A stretch of DNA of 64,000 nucleotides, taken from positions 102,700-166,699 of the forward strand of contig CAUAGM010000005.1 of the NCBI GenBank assembly GCA_958428545.1, written 5' to 3'. This document shows, piece by piece, positions 55,507 to 64,000 of this stretch (positions are counted from its first letter, which is position 1; the number at the start of each line of letters is the position of its first letter). The position numbers and the translations under genes are program-made. Source of the stretch: an uncultured Arcanobacterium sp. (GTDB lineage Bacteria > Actinomycetota > Actinomycetes > Actinomycetales > Actinomycetaceae). The notes beneath the pieces are model-generated. The model was not told the DNA's origin. It ran no database searches and worked only from the letters and a program-made list of their open reading frames with translations.

Positions 55507-55758
55507 TTAGCGAGCTAAGTGCCCTGTACGTACGCCTCTGCGGCGAATGATGCGGCGTTCGTCTTCGGCCATGCCGCCCCAGACACCTGCATCTTGATTC
55601 GTTTTCAGTGCCCAATCTAAGCATGTATCCATCACATCGCAGGTATGGCAGACTGCTTTTGCGCGCTCTGCCTGTGCCATTGCCGGCCCAGAGCTGCCGA
55701 TTGGGAAGAAAAGTTCTGGGTCTTCATTCAAGCATGCCGCGCGGTGCCGCCAATCCAT
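55507..55758 (-). CDS. whiB1: WhiB family iron-sulfur regulator (WhiB1-like)
   Basis: 83 residues. The four cluster-binding cysteines are Cys9, Cys37, Cys40 and Cys46, and the GVWGG turn is at 58-62, followed by a basic tail. WhiB proteins bind a nitric-oxide-sensitive [4Fe-4S] cluster and the sigma factor. Size and position beside a pdtaS-type kinase match WhiB1. AAGGAGA precedes the ATG. Confidence 0.93.
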   Translation of the reverse strand: MDWRHRAACLNEDPELFFPIGSSGPAMAQAERAKAVCHTCDVMDTCLDWALKTNQDAGVWGGMAEDERRIIRRRGVRTGHLAR

Positions 55759-56028
55759 TCTGTCTCCTTGAGCCGATCTGCGCCCACTAGCAATGGAGAA
55801 AATGTGCTGGGCGCGTGTTAATTATTTTTAAGCCACGTATTACTTTTGCAGGTTTTTTCCGCTTCATCAAGAGGTAAAAATGTGATCCTTACCGATTTTT
55901 TCGATATTTGCTGTGATACTCATCTCTAGGCAGGTAATACGCGGTATATTCACTTCTCTGTGGAACGTTGGCAGTAGTCACATTCTCTTTTATTCGCACT
56001 AAGCTCTGCTATTCGTCACAATAGAGGT

Positions 56029-58635
56029 GTGATACATACAAACCCTGTGCCTATCTCCACGATGAATGCTAATGAAGCACGTGCCCGCTGGCAGACGCTC
56101 GCTCCTGTACTTACTGCTGCACAAGAGGCCTATCATTCTGGTTCAGAACCAACGATGGTTGATGCGTCCTATGATGCATTGATTCACGAGATGCGAATGT
56201 TGGAAGATCGCTTTCCTGAGTTATGGAGTCCAGATTCTCCTACTACGAAAGTTGGTGCGAAAGTTGCTCGCGGCAGTTTGTCTGAGATCGTTCATCGAGA
56301 GCGTCTATATTCGCTGCACGATGTTTTTTCGCGAGAAGAGCTGTGCTCTTGGTTTACTGGACTGCAAGATCTGCTTCCTGCAGATTCGCTGTTTACTGCT
56401 GAAGTAAAAATTGATGGTCTTGCTTTGAACCTTACTTATGAGCATGGTGTGCTGGCGAAGGCGGCAACACGAGGAGATGGCGTCACTGGCGAAGATGTGA
56501 CGGCGAATGTGAGGGCAATTTCTTCCGTTCCACTCACTTTAGCTGGCTCAGGTGAGGATATCCCTGAGCTGGTGGAAGTGCGTGGGGAAGTATATTTTCC
56601 TGTGGAAGAATTTGAAAAATTTAACGCATCGGTGGCACAGCGAAATATCAACATCGATGCTAGAAATATGCAAATAAAAGAATATAACCGAGAAATTTCA
56701 AAGAAAAATAAAGAAATACGTGCTCGCAACGAACTGTGCGCTCCTGCAGATAGAGAGCCTGAGATTGCACGTAAACGCATCGAACCTCGCCTGAAAGAAT
56801 TTGCTAATCCGCGCAATGCTGCTGCGGGCGCTCTACGCCAAGAGGATTCTTCAGCATTTTCTTTGCATTCGCTGAGTTTTATTGCGCACGGTATTGGCAG
56901 CTTGGAAGGGGCGAGCCGAAGCGTTAGAAATCATTGCGCAAGTCAAAGCGGCGTATATGCTCAGTTCTCCCAGTGGGGTATTCCAGTATCTCGTGAAACC
57001 GTCACACTCGCATCTCTTGAGCAGATTAATCAGTTTCTCGATCGCTATGAGCATGCGCGTGATTCGCTGGAATTTCAGTTCGATGGCGCCGTCATCAAGG
57101 TTGATAATCGAGATGCGCAAGAGATGATTGGATATACGAGCCGAGTGCCGAAGTGGGCAATTGCATACAAATTTCCGCCGCAAGAAGTACAAACACAACT
57201 GTTGGATATTCAGGTGCAAGTTGGTCGCACAGGTCGCGTCACTCCTTTTGCTGTGATGATGCCAGTGCTTATCGATGGATCGACTGTCGAGAAAGCAACT
57301 TTGCACAACCCGAGTGAGGTTGAGCGTAAAGGTGTGCTCATCGGAGATACGGTGATTGTGCGTAAAGCAGGAGATGTGATTCCAGAGATTGTCGGACCTG
57401 TGCGAGCGCAGCGTGATGGTTCTGAACGGGCGTTCATTATGCCTGCACATTGCCCAGTATGCGGTGCTGCCGTTGAAGCAATTAAAGAGGGCGATGTTGA
57501 TATGCGCTGCACGAATCCAGCAACCTGCCCTGCGCAAATTACTGGGCGAGTTGAGCATATCGGCGCTCGCGGTGGATTAGATATTGAGTCATTGGGTGAA
57601 AAAATGGCGCTGGCTCTGACGAACCCAGAAGATGAGCGAGCAGATGCTCTTGCTGCACTTTTACAGGGGCATTCGCTGCGTATTGAGACTGTTGCCTCGC
57701 GCGATCCAGTTGTTATAACGCTGCCACCAGATAGAGCACGTGAACTCGGGCTTATTGATGCCGATGGGGTATTCCTCTATCATGAAGATCTTATCCCTGC
57801 GCAGATACAGAAAACTTTAGGTATTCCTCCTGCTCAAACACCTGTTCTTCCCACAGAAGCGGGGCTTTTTTCTCTCAGCCCTCAAGCGCTGCGAGAGGTA
57901 TGCACTTGGCAGCGTGTGGCAAGTGATTCTTCGCGGGCGCAGTCTTCTAAAGGAGAAGAACGAGAGGTGACGGCAAGAGCGGGAGATTATCGTTACCGCC
58001 CTGTATTTTGGAGAAAAACCGCATCATCTGCAGATGTATCTTCTTATTCTGCCGAGGGGTGGGTGCCCTCTAAGGTGCTCGAAACGATGCTAGATCAGCT
58101 TGAACATGCAAAAACAAAGCCGTTATGGAGGCAGATCGTTGCGTTAAATATTCGCCATGTTGGCCCAGAAGCTGCTAAAGCGCTTGCTAAAGAGTTCGGT
58201 TCGCTTGATGCAATTGTTGCTGCTGGAGTAGAAGGTTTGGCAGCAGTGAACGGCGTCGGTGGGGTGATTGCTCAGAGTATCGTGAGCTGGTTTTCCGTGC
58301 CGTGGCATCAGGAAATTGTGCGAGCATGGCGTGCGGCTGGCGTCACTTTTTGTGATGAACGTGCAGGAGAATCAGATGAAATATCGGCTTCTCCTCAAAC
58401 TTTGGCAGGCATGACGATTGTGGCAACAGGCTCCCTTGAGGGCTATACGCGCGAGGGTATAAAAGAGGCAATTGAAGCGCATGGTGGGAAAGTTGCTAGT
58501 TCAGTCAGCAAGAAGACGACAGCTGTGGTCGTCGGGGTCAATGCTGGGTCGAAAGCAGAGAAAGCTGCGGCGTTAGGGATTCCAATGCTTGACGAAGCTC
58601 AGTTTGCCGAGGTGCTGCGCACGGGAGTTCTCTAG
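56029..58635 (+). CDS. ligA: NAD-dependent DNA ligase with two insertions
   Basis: 868 residues, about 200 longer than the usual LigA. The adenylation lysine is Lys127 (EVKIDGLALNL). The zinc finger has Cys475, 478, 494 and 500. An HhH region and a C-terminal BRCT domain (about 788-865) follow. A charged helical insertion of about 45 residues (201-257) lies between FEKFN and FANPRN in the adenylation domain. A second of about 130 residues (530-690) lies in the HhH region. GTG at 56029 is used; ATG at 56062 is an alternative. Confidence 0.93.
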   Translation: MIHTNPVPISTMNANEARARWQTLAPVLTAAQEAYHSGSEPTMVDASYDALIHEMRMLEDRFPELWSPDSPTTKVGAKVARGSLSEIVHRERLYSLHDVFSREELCSWFTGLQDLLPADSLFTAEVKIDGLALNLTYEHGVLAKAATRGDGVTGEDVTANVRAISSVPLTLAGSGEDIPELVEVRGEVYFPVEEFEKFNASVAQRNINIDARNMQIKEYNREISKKNKEIRARNELCAPADREPEIARKRIEPRLKEFANPRNAAAGALRQEDSSAFSLHSLSFIAHGIGSLEGASRSVRNHCASQSGVYAQFSQWGIPVSRETVTLASLEQINQFLDRYEHARDSLEFQFDGAVIKVDNRDAQEMIGYTSRVPKWAIAYKFPPQEVQTQLLDIQVQVGRTGRVTPFAVMMPVLIDGSTVEKATLHNPSEVERKGVLIGDTVIVRKAGDVIPEIVGPVRAQRDGSERAFIMPAHCPVCGAAVEAIKEGDVDMRCTNPATCPAQITGRVEHIGARGGLDIESLGEKMALALTNPEDERADALAALLQGHSLRIETVASRDPVVITLPPDRARELGLIDADGVFLYHEDLIPAQIQKTLGIPPAQTPVLPTEAGLFSLSPQALREVCTWQRVASDSSRAQSSKGEEREVTARAGDYRYRPVFWRKTASSADVSSYSAEGWVPSKVLETMLDQLEHAKTKPLWRQIVALNIRHVGPEAAKALAKEFGSLDAIVAAGVEGLAAVNGVGGVIAQSIVSWFSVPWHQEIVRAWRAAGVTFCDERAGESDEISASPQTLAGMTIVATGSLEGYTREGIKEAIEAHGGKVASSVSKKTTAVVVGVNAGSKAEKAAALGIPMLDEAQFAEVLRTGVL

Positions 58636-58783
58636 GTGTGCGGATACAGGCGCTGAAGTAGACCGAAGCGAACCGAAGTGGATAGAAGCGAGGCGGGCGT
58701 AAACGTGAAGTAAACGCAAACGAACCGAAGTTGTATCGAAGTTGTATAAATAGCTGTAGTTTTAGCAGAGGGGGAGAGAAATT
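58636..58783. repeat. Tandem repeats between convergent ligA and cls
   Basis: CGAAGTTGTAT is tandemly duplicated (58726-58736, 58737-58747), and looser GAACCGAAG-like units recur from 58655 onward. There is no gene. Confidence 0.6.
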
Positions 58784-60046
58784 TTATAGGAGCACTCCGA
58801 ACGGTTTGAGCAGCCGTTCGCCAAGGCGTGCACTAAATCCTCGTTTTTCCCACGCTTCGTGTGTGAGTTCGTGAGAATTTTCAAGATCAAGCTTGAAGAT
58901 TTTTTCCATTGCGGCAGCGGTATTTGCGTTAAAAATTTCAAGGTTAATTTCAAAATTTCCAGCCATGGAAAGACGGTCGATATTCGTAGTTCCTACAGTG
59001 CTCCAGACGCCGTCTATCGTCATTGTCTTAGCATGAACCATCGCTTCGCTGTAGAGGAAGATACGCACACCGCCAGCGAGCAGTTCAGTGTAATAGGGGC
59101 GTCCTACCCAGTCAGCAATAATGTGATTGGAGTATTCAGGGATAAGTATGCGCACATCTACGCCGCGTTGAGCTGCGTGAATGAGGGCGTGGCGGATTCC
59201 TTCATCTGGAATAAAGTAGCCCATCGTGATCCATACCCGTTTTGAAGCGCGGTCAATTGCTTCCATATAGAGAGCGCGCACAGGATAGGAATTAAAGGCG
59301 GGAGTATTCACGTGAGCACGCAGGGAGCTTTCCCATGAGCCGGAGCCAGTATCGGGTATTTCTGGCTGGCGTTTGTGGTTGTAGTAGAGGTTCCACATAT
59401 CGATAAACGCGTTTTCAATTTCCCATACTTGCGGACCTTGCACGCGTGCGTGAGTATCTCGCCAGTGATGTGCATATAGATCGCCGATGTTGTATCCGCC
59501 CACAAATGCGATGCGGGAATCAACACAGAGAATTTTTCTGTGGTCACGGCCTTTTTTACGTGCATTGCCTGTCAAAATTCCTGGGCGGATCAGGGGAAAT
59601 CGGATCACGTGCAGATTAGGGAGGTTGGGATAGCGTCGAAAGCGTGGATCTTGGTTGATATTTCCAAATGTATCGAGAATGATATAGACGTTTACGCCGC
59701 GTTCAGCTGCTTTAATGAGTTCATTTTTGTATGCGAAACCTGTACGGTCTGCTTTCATAATAAACATTTCAAAAAAGATGTGATCTTTTGCGGAGCGGAT
59801 TGCTTCAAGCTGATCGTTGTATGTGTCTTCCCCATATGTATACAAGCGCATAGATGATTGAGAAACCTGCACATCAACAGGAGCATGGTGAGGAAATGTG
59901 CCGCGTTGAGGATTGCGGCGTTTGCGGTGCTCGTCGATGGCGATAATCGTGCCGATTGCCGTGGCTTGTGCGCTCACGAGTAAAGCAGCGGACCATTTCG
60001 CTGCAGTAATCAGCTTTGCCTTCGTCGGTTTGCGTAATTTCACCAT
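58784..60046 (-). CDS. cls: Cardiolipin synthase (phospholipase D family)
   Basis: 420 residues. One N-terminal membrane helix (about 10-30) is followed by two PLD motifs: HRKILCVDSRIAFVGGYNIGD in the first half and HAKTMTIDGVWSTVGTTNID in the second. It joins phosphatidylglycerol-type lipids to make cardiolipin. It is divergent from gatC, and TAGGAT lies 6 bases before the ATG with no ribosome site. Confidence 0.9.
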   Translation of the reverse strand: MVKLRKPTKAKLITAAKWSAALLVSAQATAIGTIIAIDEHRKRRNPQRGTFPHHAPVDVQVSQSSMRLYTYGEDTYNDQLEAIRSAKDHIFFEMFIMKADRTGFAYKNELIKAAERGVNVYIILDTFGNINQDPRFRRYPNLPNLHVIRFPLIRPGILTGNARKKGRDHRKILCVDSRIAFVGGYNIGDLYAHHWRDTHARVQGPQVWEIENAFIDMWNLYYNHKRQPEIPDTGSGSWESSLRAHVNTPAFNSYPVRALYMEAIDRASKRVWITMGYFIPDEGIRHALIHAAQRGVDVRILIPEYSNHIIADWVGRPYYTELLAGGVRIFLYSEAMVHAKTMTIDGVWSTVGTTNIDRLSMAGNFEINLEIFNANTAAAMEKIFKLDLENSHELTHEAWEKRGFSARLGERLLKPFGVLL

Positions 60047-60052
60047 GCATTT

Positions 60053-60058
60053 ATCCTA
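60053..60058 (-). promoter_or_regulatory. Candidate -10 element for leaderless cls transcript
   Basis: TAGGAT on the minus strand ends 6 bases before the cls ATG, without a ribosome site. Confidence 0.5.
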
Positions 60059-60110
60059 ATGCACTATCTCGTGTGCGTAATCTTCATTCGCTGCGCAGCC
60101 TCCTTCGCAT

Positions 60111-60116
60111 TAGACT
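60111..60116 (+). promoter_or_regulatory. Candidate -10 element for leaderless gatCAB transcript
   Basis: TAGACT ends 6 bases before the gatC ATG, without a ribosome site. It shares the 76-base gap with the divergent cls promoter. Confidence 0.55.
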
Positions 60117-60122
60117 GATCCT

Positions 60123-60422
60123 ATGGCTTCAATAGATAGAAATGAGGTGGCTCGAGTGGCCGCTCTCGCACGTATTGCCCTCACGGATGAGGAAATTGAT
60201 CAGTACTCAACCCAGCTTTCGGCGATTTCAGACGCTGTGGCGAAAGTGTCGGAAGTAGCAACGCCCGATGTGCCGGCAACGTCGCACCCGATTGCGCTCG
60301 CGAATGTGTGGCGTGATGACGTTATCGCTGATCCCAGCGTGGATCGTGAGGAAGTTCTTGCGATGGCACCTGCTTCGGAAGAAGGCAAGTTTAAGGTTCC
60401 GCAGATTTTAGGGGAGGAGTGA
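60123..60422 (+). CDS. gatC: Asp/Glu-tRNA amidotransferase subunit C
   Basis: 99 residues with the GatC pattern: VARVAALARIALTDEEI at the start, then a conserved Asp-rich end. It stabilises GatA on GatB. The complex amidates Glu-tRNA(Gln) and Asp-tRNA(Asn). It is the first gene of gatCAB. Confidence 0.95.
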   Translation: MASIDRNEVARVAALARIALTDEEIDQYSTQLSAISDAVAKVSEVATPDVPATSHPIALANVWRDDVIADPSVDREEVLAMAPASEEGKFKVPQILGEE

Positions 60423-60424
60423 GT

Positions 60425-61969
60425 ATGCGCATGGAAACTCAGTTGTTTGAAAAATCAGCGCACGAGCTTGCGCAGCTGCTTCATGCTGGTGAGGTGACGA
60501 GTGTGCAACTTACGCAGCTTTTTCTGGATCGTATCGCTGAGCTGGATCCTGTGCTGCGTGCTTTCCTTTATGTCGATGCTGAAGGTGCCCTCGCACAGGC
60601 AGCTGCCGTAGATGCTGATCGCCTAGCAGGTAAAGAGCTGCCGCCATTTGCTGGTGTGCCAGTTGCTATCAAGGATAATATGTGTCAGCACGGCATCCCT
60701 ACGACGTGCGCGTCAAAGATGCTTGAAGGTTGGCGTCCTCCATACAATGCCACTGTCGTCAAGAAATTGCATGAGGCTCGTTTGCCGATTGTTGGGCATA
60801 CCAATATGGATGAATTCGCTATGGGCTCGACTACGGAAAATTCTGCGTTTGGCTCCACGCGCAATCCTTGGGATATTGAACGTGTGCCAGGAGGATCGTC
60901 AGGCGGTAGTGCTGTCGCTGTAGCGGCGCATCTTGTGCCGTGGGCGCTCGGCTCAGATACGGGCGGATCGATTCGCCAGCCTGCAGCTTTTAACGGTCTG
61001 GTAGGTGCAAAGCCAACCTACGGTGCTGTATCGCGATACGGTTTGGTGGCTATGGCGAGTTCACTCGATCAAATCGGACCTTTTGCTCTCACTGTTGCAG
61101 ATGCTGCAGCTTTGCACGAGATTGTTGCTGGATATGATCCGCACGATTCGACGTCACTTCCCGATAGAGAAGAGAGCGTTGTACGCTGCGCTGAAGCTGG
61201 AAGTGGTGTGGCATCTGGCGATGCGGGGAGCGCTGCCGGGCTGCGAATCGGTATCGTTAAAGAGATGATGGGTGAGGGTTTCGATTCTGATGTGCTTGCC
61301 GTATTCACTAAGATAATCAGTGAGTTGAAGTCCCGCGGCGCTGAAATTGTTGAAGTGAGCTGCCCGAGTTTGGAGTATTCGCTGGGTGCTTATTATTTGA
61401 TTATGCCAGCTGAAGTTTCTTCAAACCTTGCTCGTTTCGACGGTGTTCGCTACGGGAATCGTGTGCTTCCAGAGGAAGGCGCTGTGACGGCAGAGACGAT
61501 GATGGCTGCAACTCGTGCTGCAGGTTTTGGTACGGAAGTAAAACGCCGTATTATCCTCGGTACCCATGCTCTTTCTGCTGGCTATTTTGATGCGTATTAT
61601 GGTTCTGCTCAGAAAGTTCGTACGCTTGTGCAGCGCGATTTTGATGCTGCTTTTGAGAAAGTTGATGTATTGCTTTCTCCAACGGCTCCGACTGTTGCTT
61701 TCAAGAGCGGGCAGCATCAGGATAATCCACTTGCTATGTATTTGAATGATATTGCGACGATTCCTGCGAATTTGGCGGGTATTCCCGCAATAAGTGTGCC
61801 TGCTGGGGTTTCTGCAGGTTTGCCTGTGGGGCTGCAGCTTATGGCGCCTGCTCATGAAGATGCGCGTCTATATAAATATGCTGCTGTCATTGAGGGTGTG
61901 GCAGATAGTGCTGCTGTGAGGGTGCCTGCCGAAAGACTTGAAGCGCTCACTGGAAAGGGTGAAGAGTGA
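60425..61969 (+). CDS. gatA: Asp/Glu-tRNA amidotransferase subunit A
   Basis: 514 residues from the ATG at 60425, chosen because GGGGAGG lies 7 bases upstream; a GTG at 60419 is too close to that site. Amidase signature residues are visible: VAIKDNM (catalytic Lys), and the PGGSSGGSAVAVAA loop with the Ser-cisSer pair. It releases ammonia from glutamine for GatB. Confidence 0.97.
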   Translation: MRMETQLFEKSAHELAQLLHAGEVTSVQLTQLFLDRIAELDPVLRAFLYVDAEGALAQAAAVDADRLAGKELPPFAGVPVAIKDNMCQHGIPTTCASKMLEGWRPPYNATVVKKLHEARLPIVGHTNMDEFAMGSTTENSAFGSTRNPWDIERVPGGSSGGSAVAVAAHLVPWALGSDTGGSIRQPAAFNGLVGAKPTYGAVSRYGLVAMASSLDQIGPFALTVADAAALHEIVAGYDPHDSTSLPDREESVVRCAEAGSGVASGDAGSAAGLRIGIVKEMMGEGFDSDVLAVFTKIISELKSRGAEIVEVSCPSLEYSLGAYYLIMPAEVSSNLARFDGVRYGNRVLPEEGAVTAETMMAATRAAGFGTEVKRRIILGTHALSAGYFDAYYGSAQKVRTLVQRDFDAAFEKVDVLLSPTAPTVAFKSGQHQDNPLAMYLNDIATIPANLAGIPAISVPAGVSAGLPVGLQLMAPAHEDARLYKYAAVIEGVADSAAVRVPAERLEALTGKGEE

Positions 61970-63465
61970 TGGAAGAACTTGTCGAGTATGAAGATGCTGT
62001 AGCGAAATATGATCCTGTGCTCGGTTTGGAAGTTCACGTAGAGCTCGGCACTGCCACGAAGATGTTTGATGCCGCGCCGAACGCTTTTGGGGGTGAACCG
62101 AATACGTTCGTGACGCCTGTCAGTTTAGGTATGCCTGGTTCTCTTCCTGTTGTCAATCGTCAGGCGATTGAGTACGCAATCAAACTAGGTTTAGCTTTGA
62201 ACTGTACGATCGCTGAGAGCTGCCGTTTTGCTCGAAAGAATTATTTCTATCCAGATTTGTGCAAGAATTTCCAGACGTCACAGAGCGATGAGCCGCTGTG
62301 TTACGACGGTTATCTCGATGTGGAGCTCGATGATGGCGAGGTGTTCCGTGTGCCGATTGAACGGGCACATGTGGAGGAAGATGCGGGAAAGAATACGCAT
62401 GTTGGTGGTGCGACTGGGCGTATTGAAGGTGCGCAGTATTCTCTCGTTGATTACAATCGCGCAGGTGTGCCGCTTGTTGAAATCGTTACGCGGCCGATTG
62501 AAGGAGCGGGGGCGCGTGCGCCGGAAGTGGCTGCAAAATATGTGCAGACAGTACGTGATATTGCTCGTGCGCTCGGGGTCTCAGAAGCTCGTATGGAACG
62601 CGGAAATGTGCGTGCAGATGTAAACGTTTCGTTGCGTCCTTCGCCCTCAGATCCTTTGGGGGTGCGTTCGGAGACGAAAAACGTCAATAGCTTCACGGCT
62701 GTGGAGAGTGCGATTCGTTTCGAGATTTCTCGCCAAGCTGCGATTCTTGATGCAGGCGGTGAGGTGTTGCAAGAGACGCGTCACTTCATTGCTGCCGACG
62801 GCACGACAGGGCCTGGACGCGTGAAGAGTGATGCTGACGATTATCGTTATTTCCCTGAGCCTGATCTGGTGCCGATTCAGCCTAGCCGCGAGTGGGTGGA
62901 GGAGATTCGAGCATCGCTTCCAGAGCTTCCTGCAGTGAAACGCAAGCGCTTGAAAGCTGAGTGGGGTTTGGCTGATAAGGAAATGCGCGATGTCGTGAAT
63001 GCGGGAGCATTGATTCTGATCGAAGATTCTGTGCTCGCTGGAGCAACTCCTTCAGGTGCTCGTAAGTGGTGGATGGGTGAGCTTGCTCGTTATGCGAAAG
63101 AGCATGAGATGGAGCTTGCAGATGTGCCTGTGACGGTTGAGCACGTGGCTGAGCTGGATCAGCTCACCGAGAGTGGGAAACTTACCGATAAGCTCGCTCG
63201 TCAAGCTTTGGAGGGTGTGCTGGCGGGTGAAGGCGGTCCGAGTGAAGTCGTTGCTGCTCGCGGGCTGGAAGTAGTGAGTGACGACGGCGCATTGATTGCG
63301 GCTGTTGATGAAGCCTTGGCTGCTAATCCTGATATCCTCGCTAAAATTAGGGGTGGGAAAGTTCAGGCTGCAGGTGCAATTGTTGGTGCCGTTATGAAAG
63401 CAACTCGAGGGAAAGCGGATGCTGCTCGTGTGCGGGAACTAATTATGGAGCGCGTGCAAGAGTAG
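61969..63465 (+). CDS. gatB: Asp/Glu-tRNA amidotransferase subunit B
   Basis: 498 residues. N-terminal LGLEVHVELGTATKMF, KNYFYPDLCKNFQTSQ and TKNVNSFTAVESAIRFE are family signatures, and the C-terminal YqeY-like domain binds tRNA. It activates the misacylated tRNA and transfers the amide. It overlaps the gatA stop by one base and is the last gene of the operon. Confidence 0.97.
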   Translation: MEELVEYEDAVAKYDPVLGLEVHVELGTATKMFDAAPNAFGGEPNTFVTPVSLGMPGSLPVVNRQAIEYAIKLGLALNCTIAESCRFARKNYFYPDLCKNFQTSQSDEPLCYDGYLDVELDDGEVFRVPIERAHVEEDAGKNTHVGGATGRIEGAQYSLVDYNRAGVPLVEIVTRPIEGAGARAPEVAAKYVQTVRDIARALGVSEARMERGNVRADVNVSLRPSPSDPLGVRSETKNVNSFTAVESAIRFEISRQAAILDAGGEVLQETRHFIAADGTTGPGRVKSDADDYRYFPEPDLVPIQPSREWVEEIRASLPELPAVKRKRLKAEWGLADKEMRDVVNAGALILIEDSVLAGATPSGARKWWMGELARYAKEHEMELADVPVTVEHVAELDQLTESGKLTDKLARQALEGVLAGEGGPSEVVAARGLEVVSDDGALIAAVDEALAANPDILAKIRGGKVQAAGAIVGAVMKATRGKADAARVRELIMERVQE

Positions 63466-63481
63466 GTACGCGTATCTTAGG

Positions 63482-63520
63482 AGTGTGGAGGCTGCATGGG
63501 TGCGGTCTCCACACTTTTTT
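63482..63520 (+). terminator. Intrinsic terminator of gatCAB
   Basis: AGTGTGGAG and CTCCACACT form a 9-bp stem over a 16-base loop and are followed by a run of T. It sits 17 bases past the gatB stop. Confidence 0.87.
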
Positions 63521-63840
63521 GTTGCAAGAGCAGGGCTGGGGGATAGTGGGCAGGAGAGGCGTTCGTGTGTAACTCGTCTTTGGTGGATTTTTGGCGAAGG
63601 AGAGGCAGGGAGAGATCGGCGGCGGAAATGTTTGTGTATGTGTGTAATGCTTGCTGTGCAGTTGCTGTTGTGTGTTTTGCGCGAATAGTACGGTGCTCTC
63701 ATAGAGGGGCACGAAGTATTACCCCGCAAATGCGGTAGCAAAGAGTGAAATTTTAGAGATAAAATGCCGCTGTAAAGTCCATTAAACGGCGCCAAATAAG
63801 GACTTTCCGCCATTGTGATGCAGCGCACAGCAAATCCGGT

Positions 63841-63870
63841 TTGACACTTTCAGCGTGTCGGGTCTAATCT
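63841..63870 (+). promoter_or_regulatory. Likely rRNA operon promoter
   Basis: A perfect TTGACA (63841-63846) is followed after 18 bases by TAATCT (63865-63870); TCTAAT at 16 bases spacing (63863-63868) is an alternative -10. Position about 130 bases before the window end, ahead of a conserved-looking rRNA leader, fits the main rrn promoter. Confidence 0.65.
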
Positions 63871-64000
63871 ATAACAGTTGCCTCGCTGGGGCGCAGAACG
63901 AAAAAGAGCATTATAGATGTGAAAAAAGTAGTTCTGAGAATCAGCTGTGGGTGTGTTGTTTGGTGTCTCAATAGTGTGTCAGCTTTTTACTGATTTTGTT

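Larger units (their letters stand above)
63466..64000 (+). other. Intergenic region leading into a ribosomal RNA operon
   Basis: 535 bases. A terminator of gatB (63482-63520) is followed by about 300 bases without a convincing gene, then a strong promoter (63841-63870) and a leader. The leader contains TTGTTTGGTGTCTCAATAG (63957-63975), which resembles the conserved antitermination segment upstream of actinobacterial 16S rRNA genes. The 16S gene itself is not in the window. Confidence 0.7.

Overview
The window reads as chromosomal core DNA of a moderate-GC actinobacterium, most like the Actinomycetaceae (Arcanobacterium, Actinomyces and relatives). The evidence is a WhiB regulator next to a PdtaS-type kinase, NucS directly behind the ATP synthase operon, the GlgE/maltokinase pathway, the UPF0182/PDZ-protease/DUF2342/ThiF-like/UvrD2 neighbourhood, a DivIVA-domain protein, sortase-anchored surface proteins, and many promoters that look leaderless. 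I cannot name the species. I see no phage, transposon, CRISPR array or integron.

Layout. 1-6941: F1Fo ATP synthase genes atpB(partial)-E-F-H-A-G-D-C, with the mismatch endonuclease nucS overlapping atpC. 7060-11397: an alpha/beta hydrolase, a DivIVA coiled-coil protein, and an unrecognised membrane protein/lipoprotein pair. 11800-16499: an L-lactate utilisation operon on the minus strand (lactate permease, lutA, lutB, lutC). 16719-22808: the glycogen/alpha-glucan operon glgE-mak-glgB. 23065-27825: a MATE exporter and a large FG-GAP sortase-anchored protein. 27967-36074: glgP, a THI5/NMT1-like binding lipoprotein, an ABC permease, trpS and glgX. 36272-46433: mnmA, uvrD2, a ThiF-like protein, a DUF2342 protein, a PDZ-Lon protease and a UPF0182 membrane protein. 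46528-51642: initiator tRNA-fMet, then two sortase-anchored surface proteins separated by an 850-base gene-poor stretch. 51788-63465: folA, thyA, a DUF2505 protein, pdtaS-like kinase, whiB, ligA, cardiolipin synthase and gatCAB. 63466-64000: the promoter and leader of a ribosomal RNA operon whose 16S gene must start just beyond the window.

Functionally, GlgE, maltokinase, GlgB, GlgP and GlgX form a nearly complete alpha-glucan build-up and breakdown set, but TreS and GlgA/GlgC/GlgM are not here. The lactate operon couples uptake to oxidation. Three cell-wall-anchored proteins point to a host-associated lifestyle. One has a textbook DtxR/IdeR iron box inside a perfect 37-bp palindrome, and another carries residues expected of an internal-thioester adhesin domain.

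The observations most worth a second look are these: the iron-box surface protein, the candidate thioester adhesin, the recurring leaderless promoter pattern (TANNNT 6-7 nt before the start codon) on about nine genes, two large insertions in LigA, and the apparent loss of key residues in three neighbouring conserved proteins (DUF2342, ThiF-like, UvrD2).
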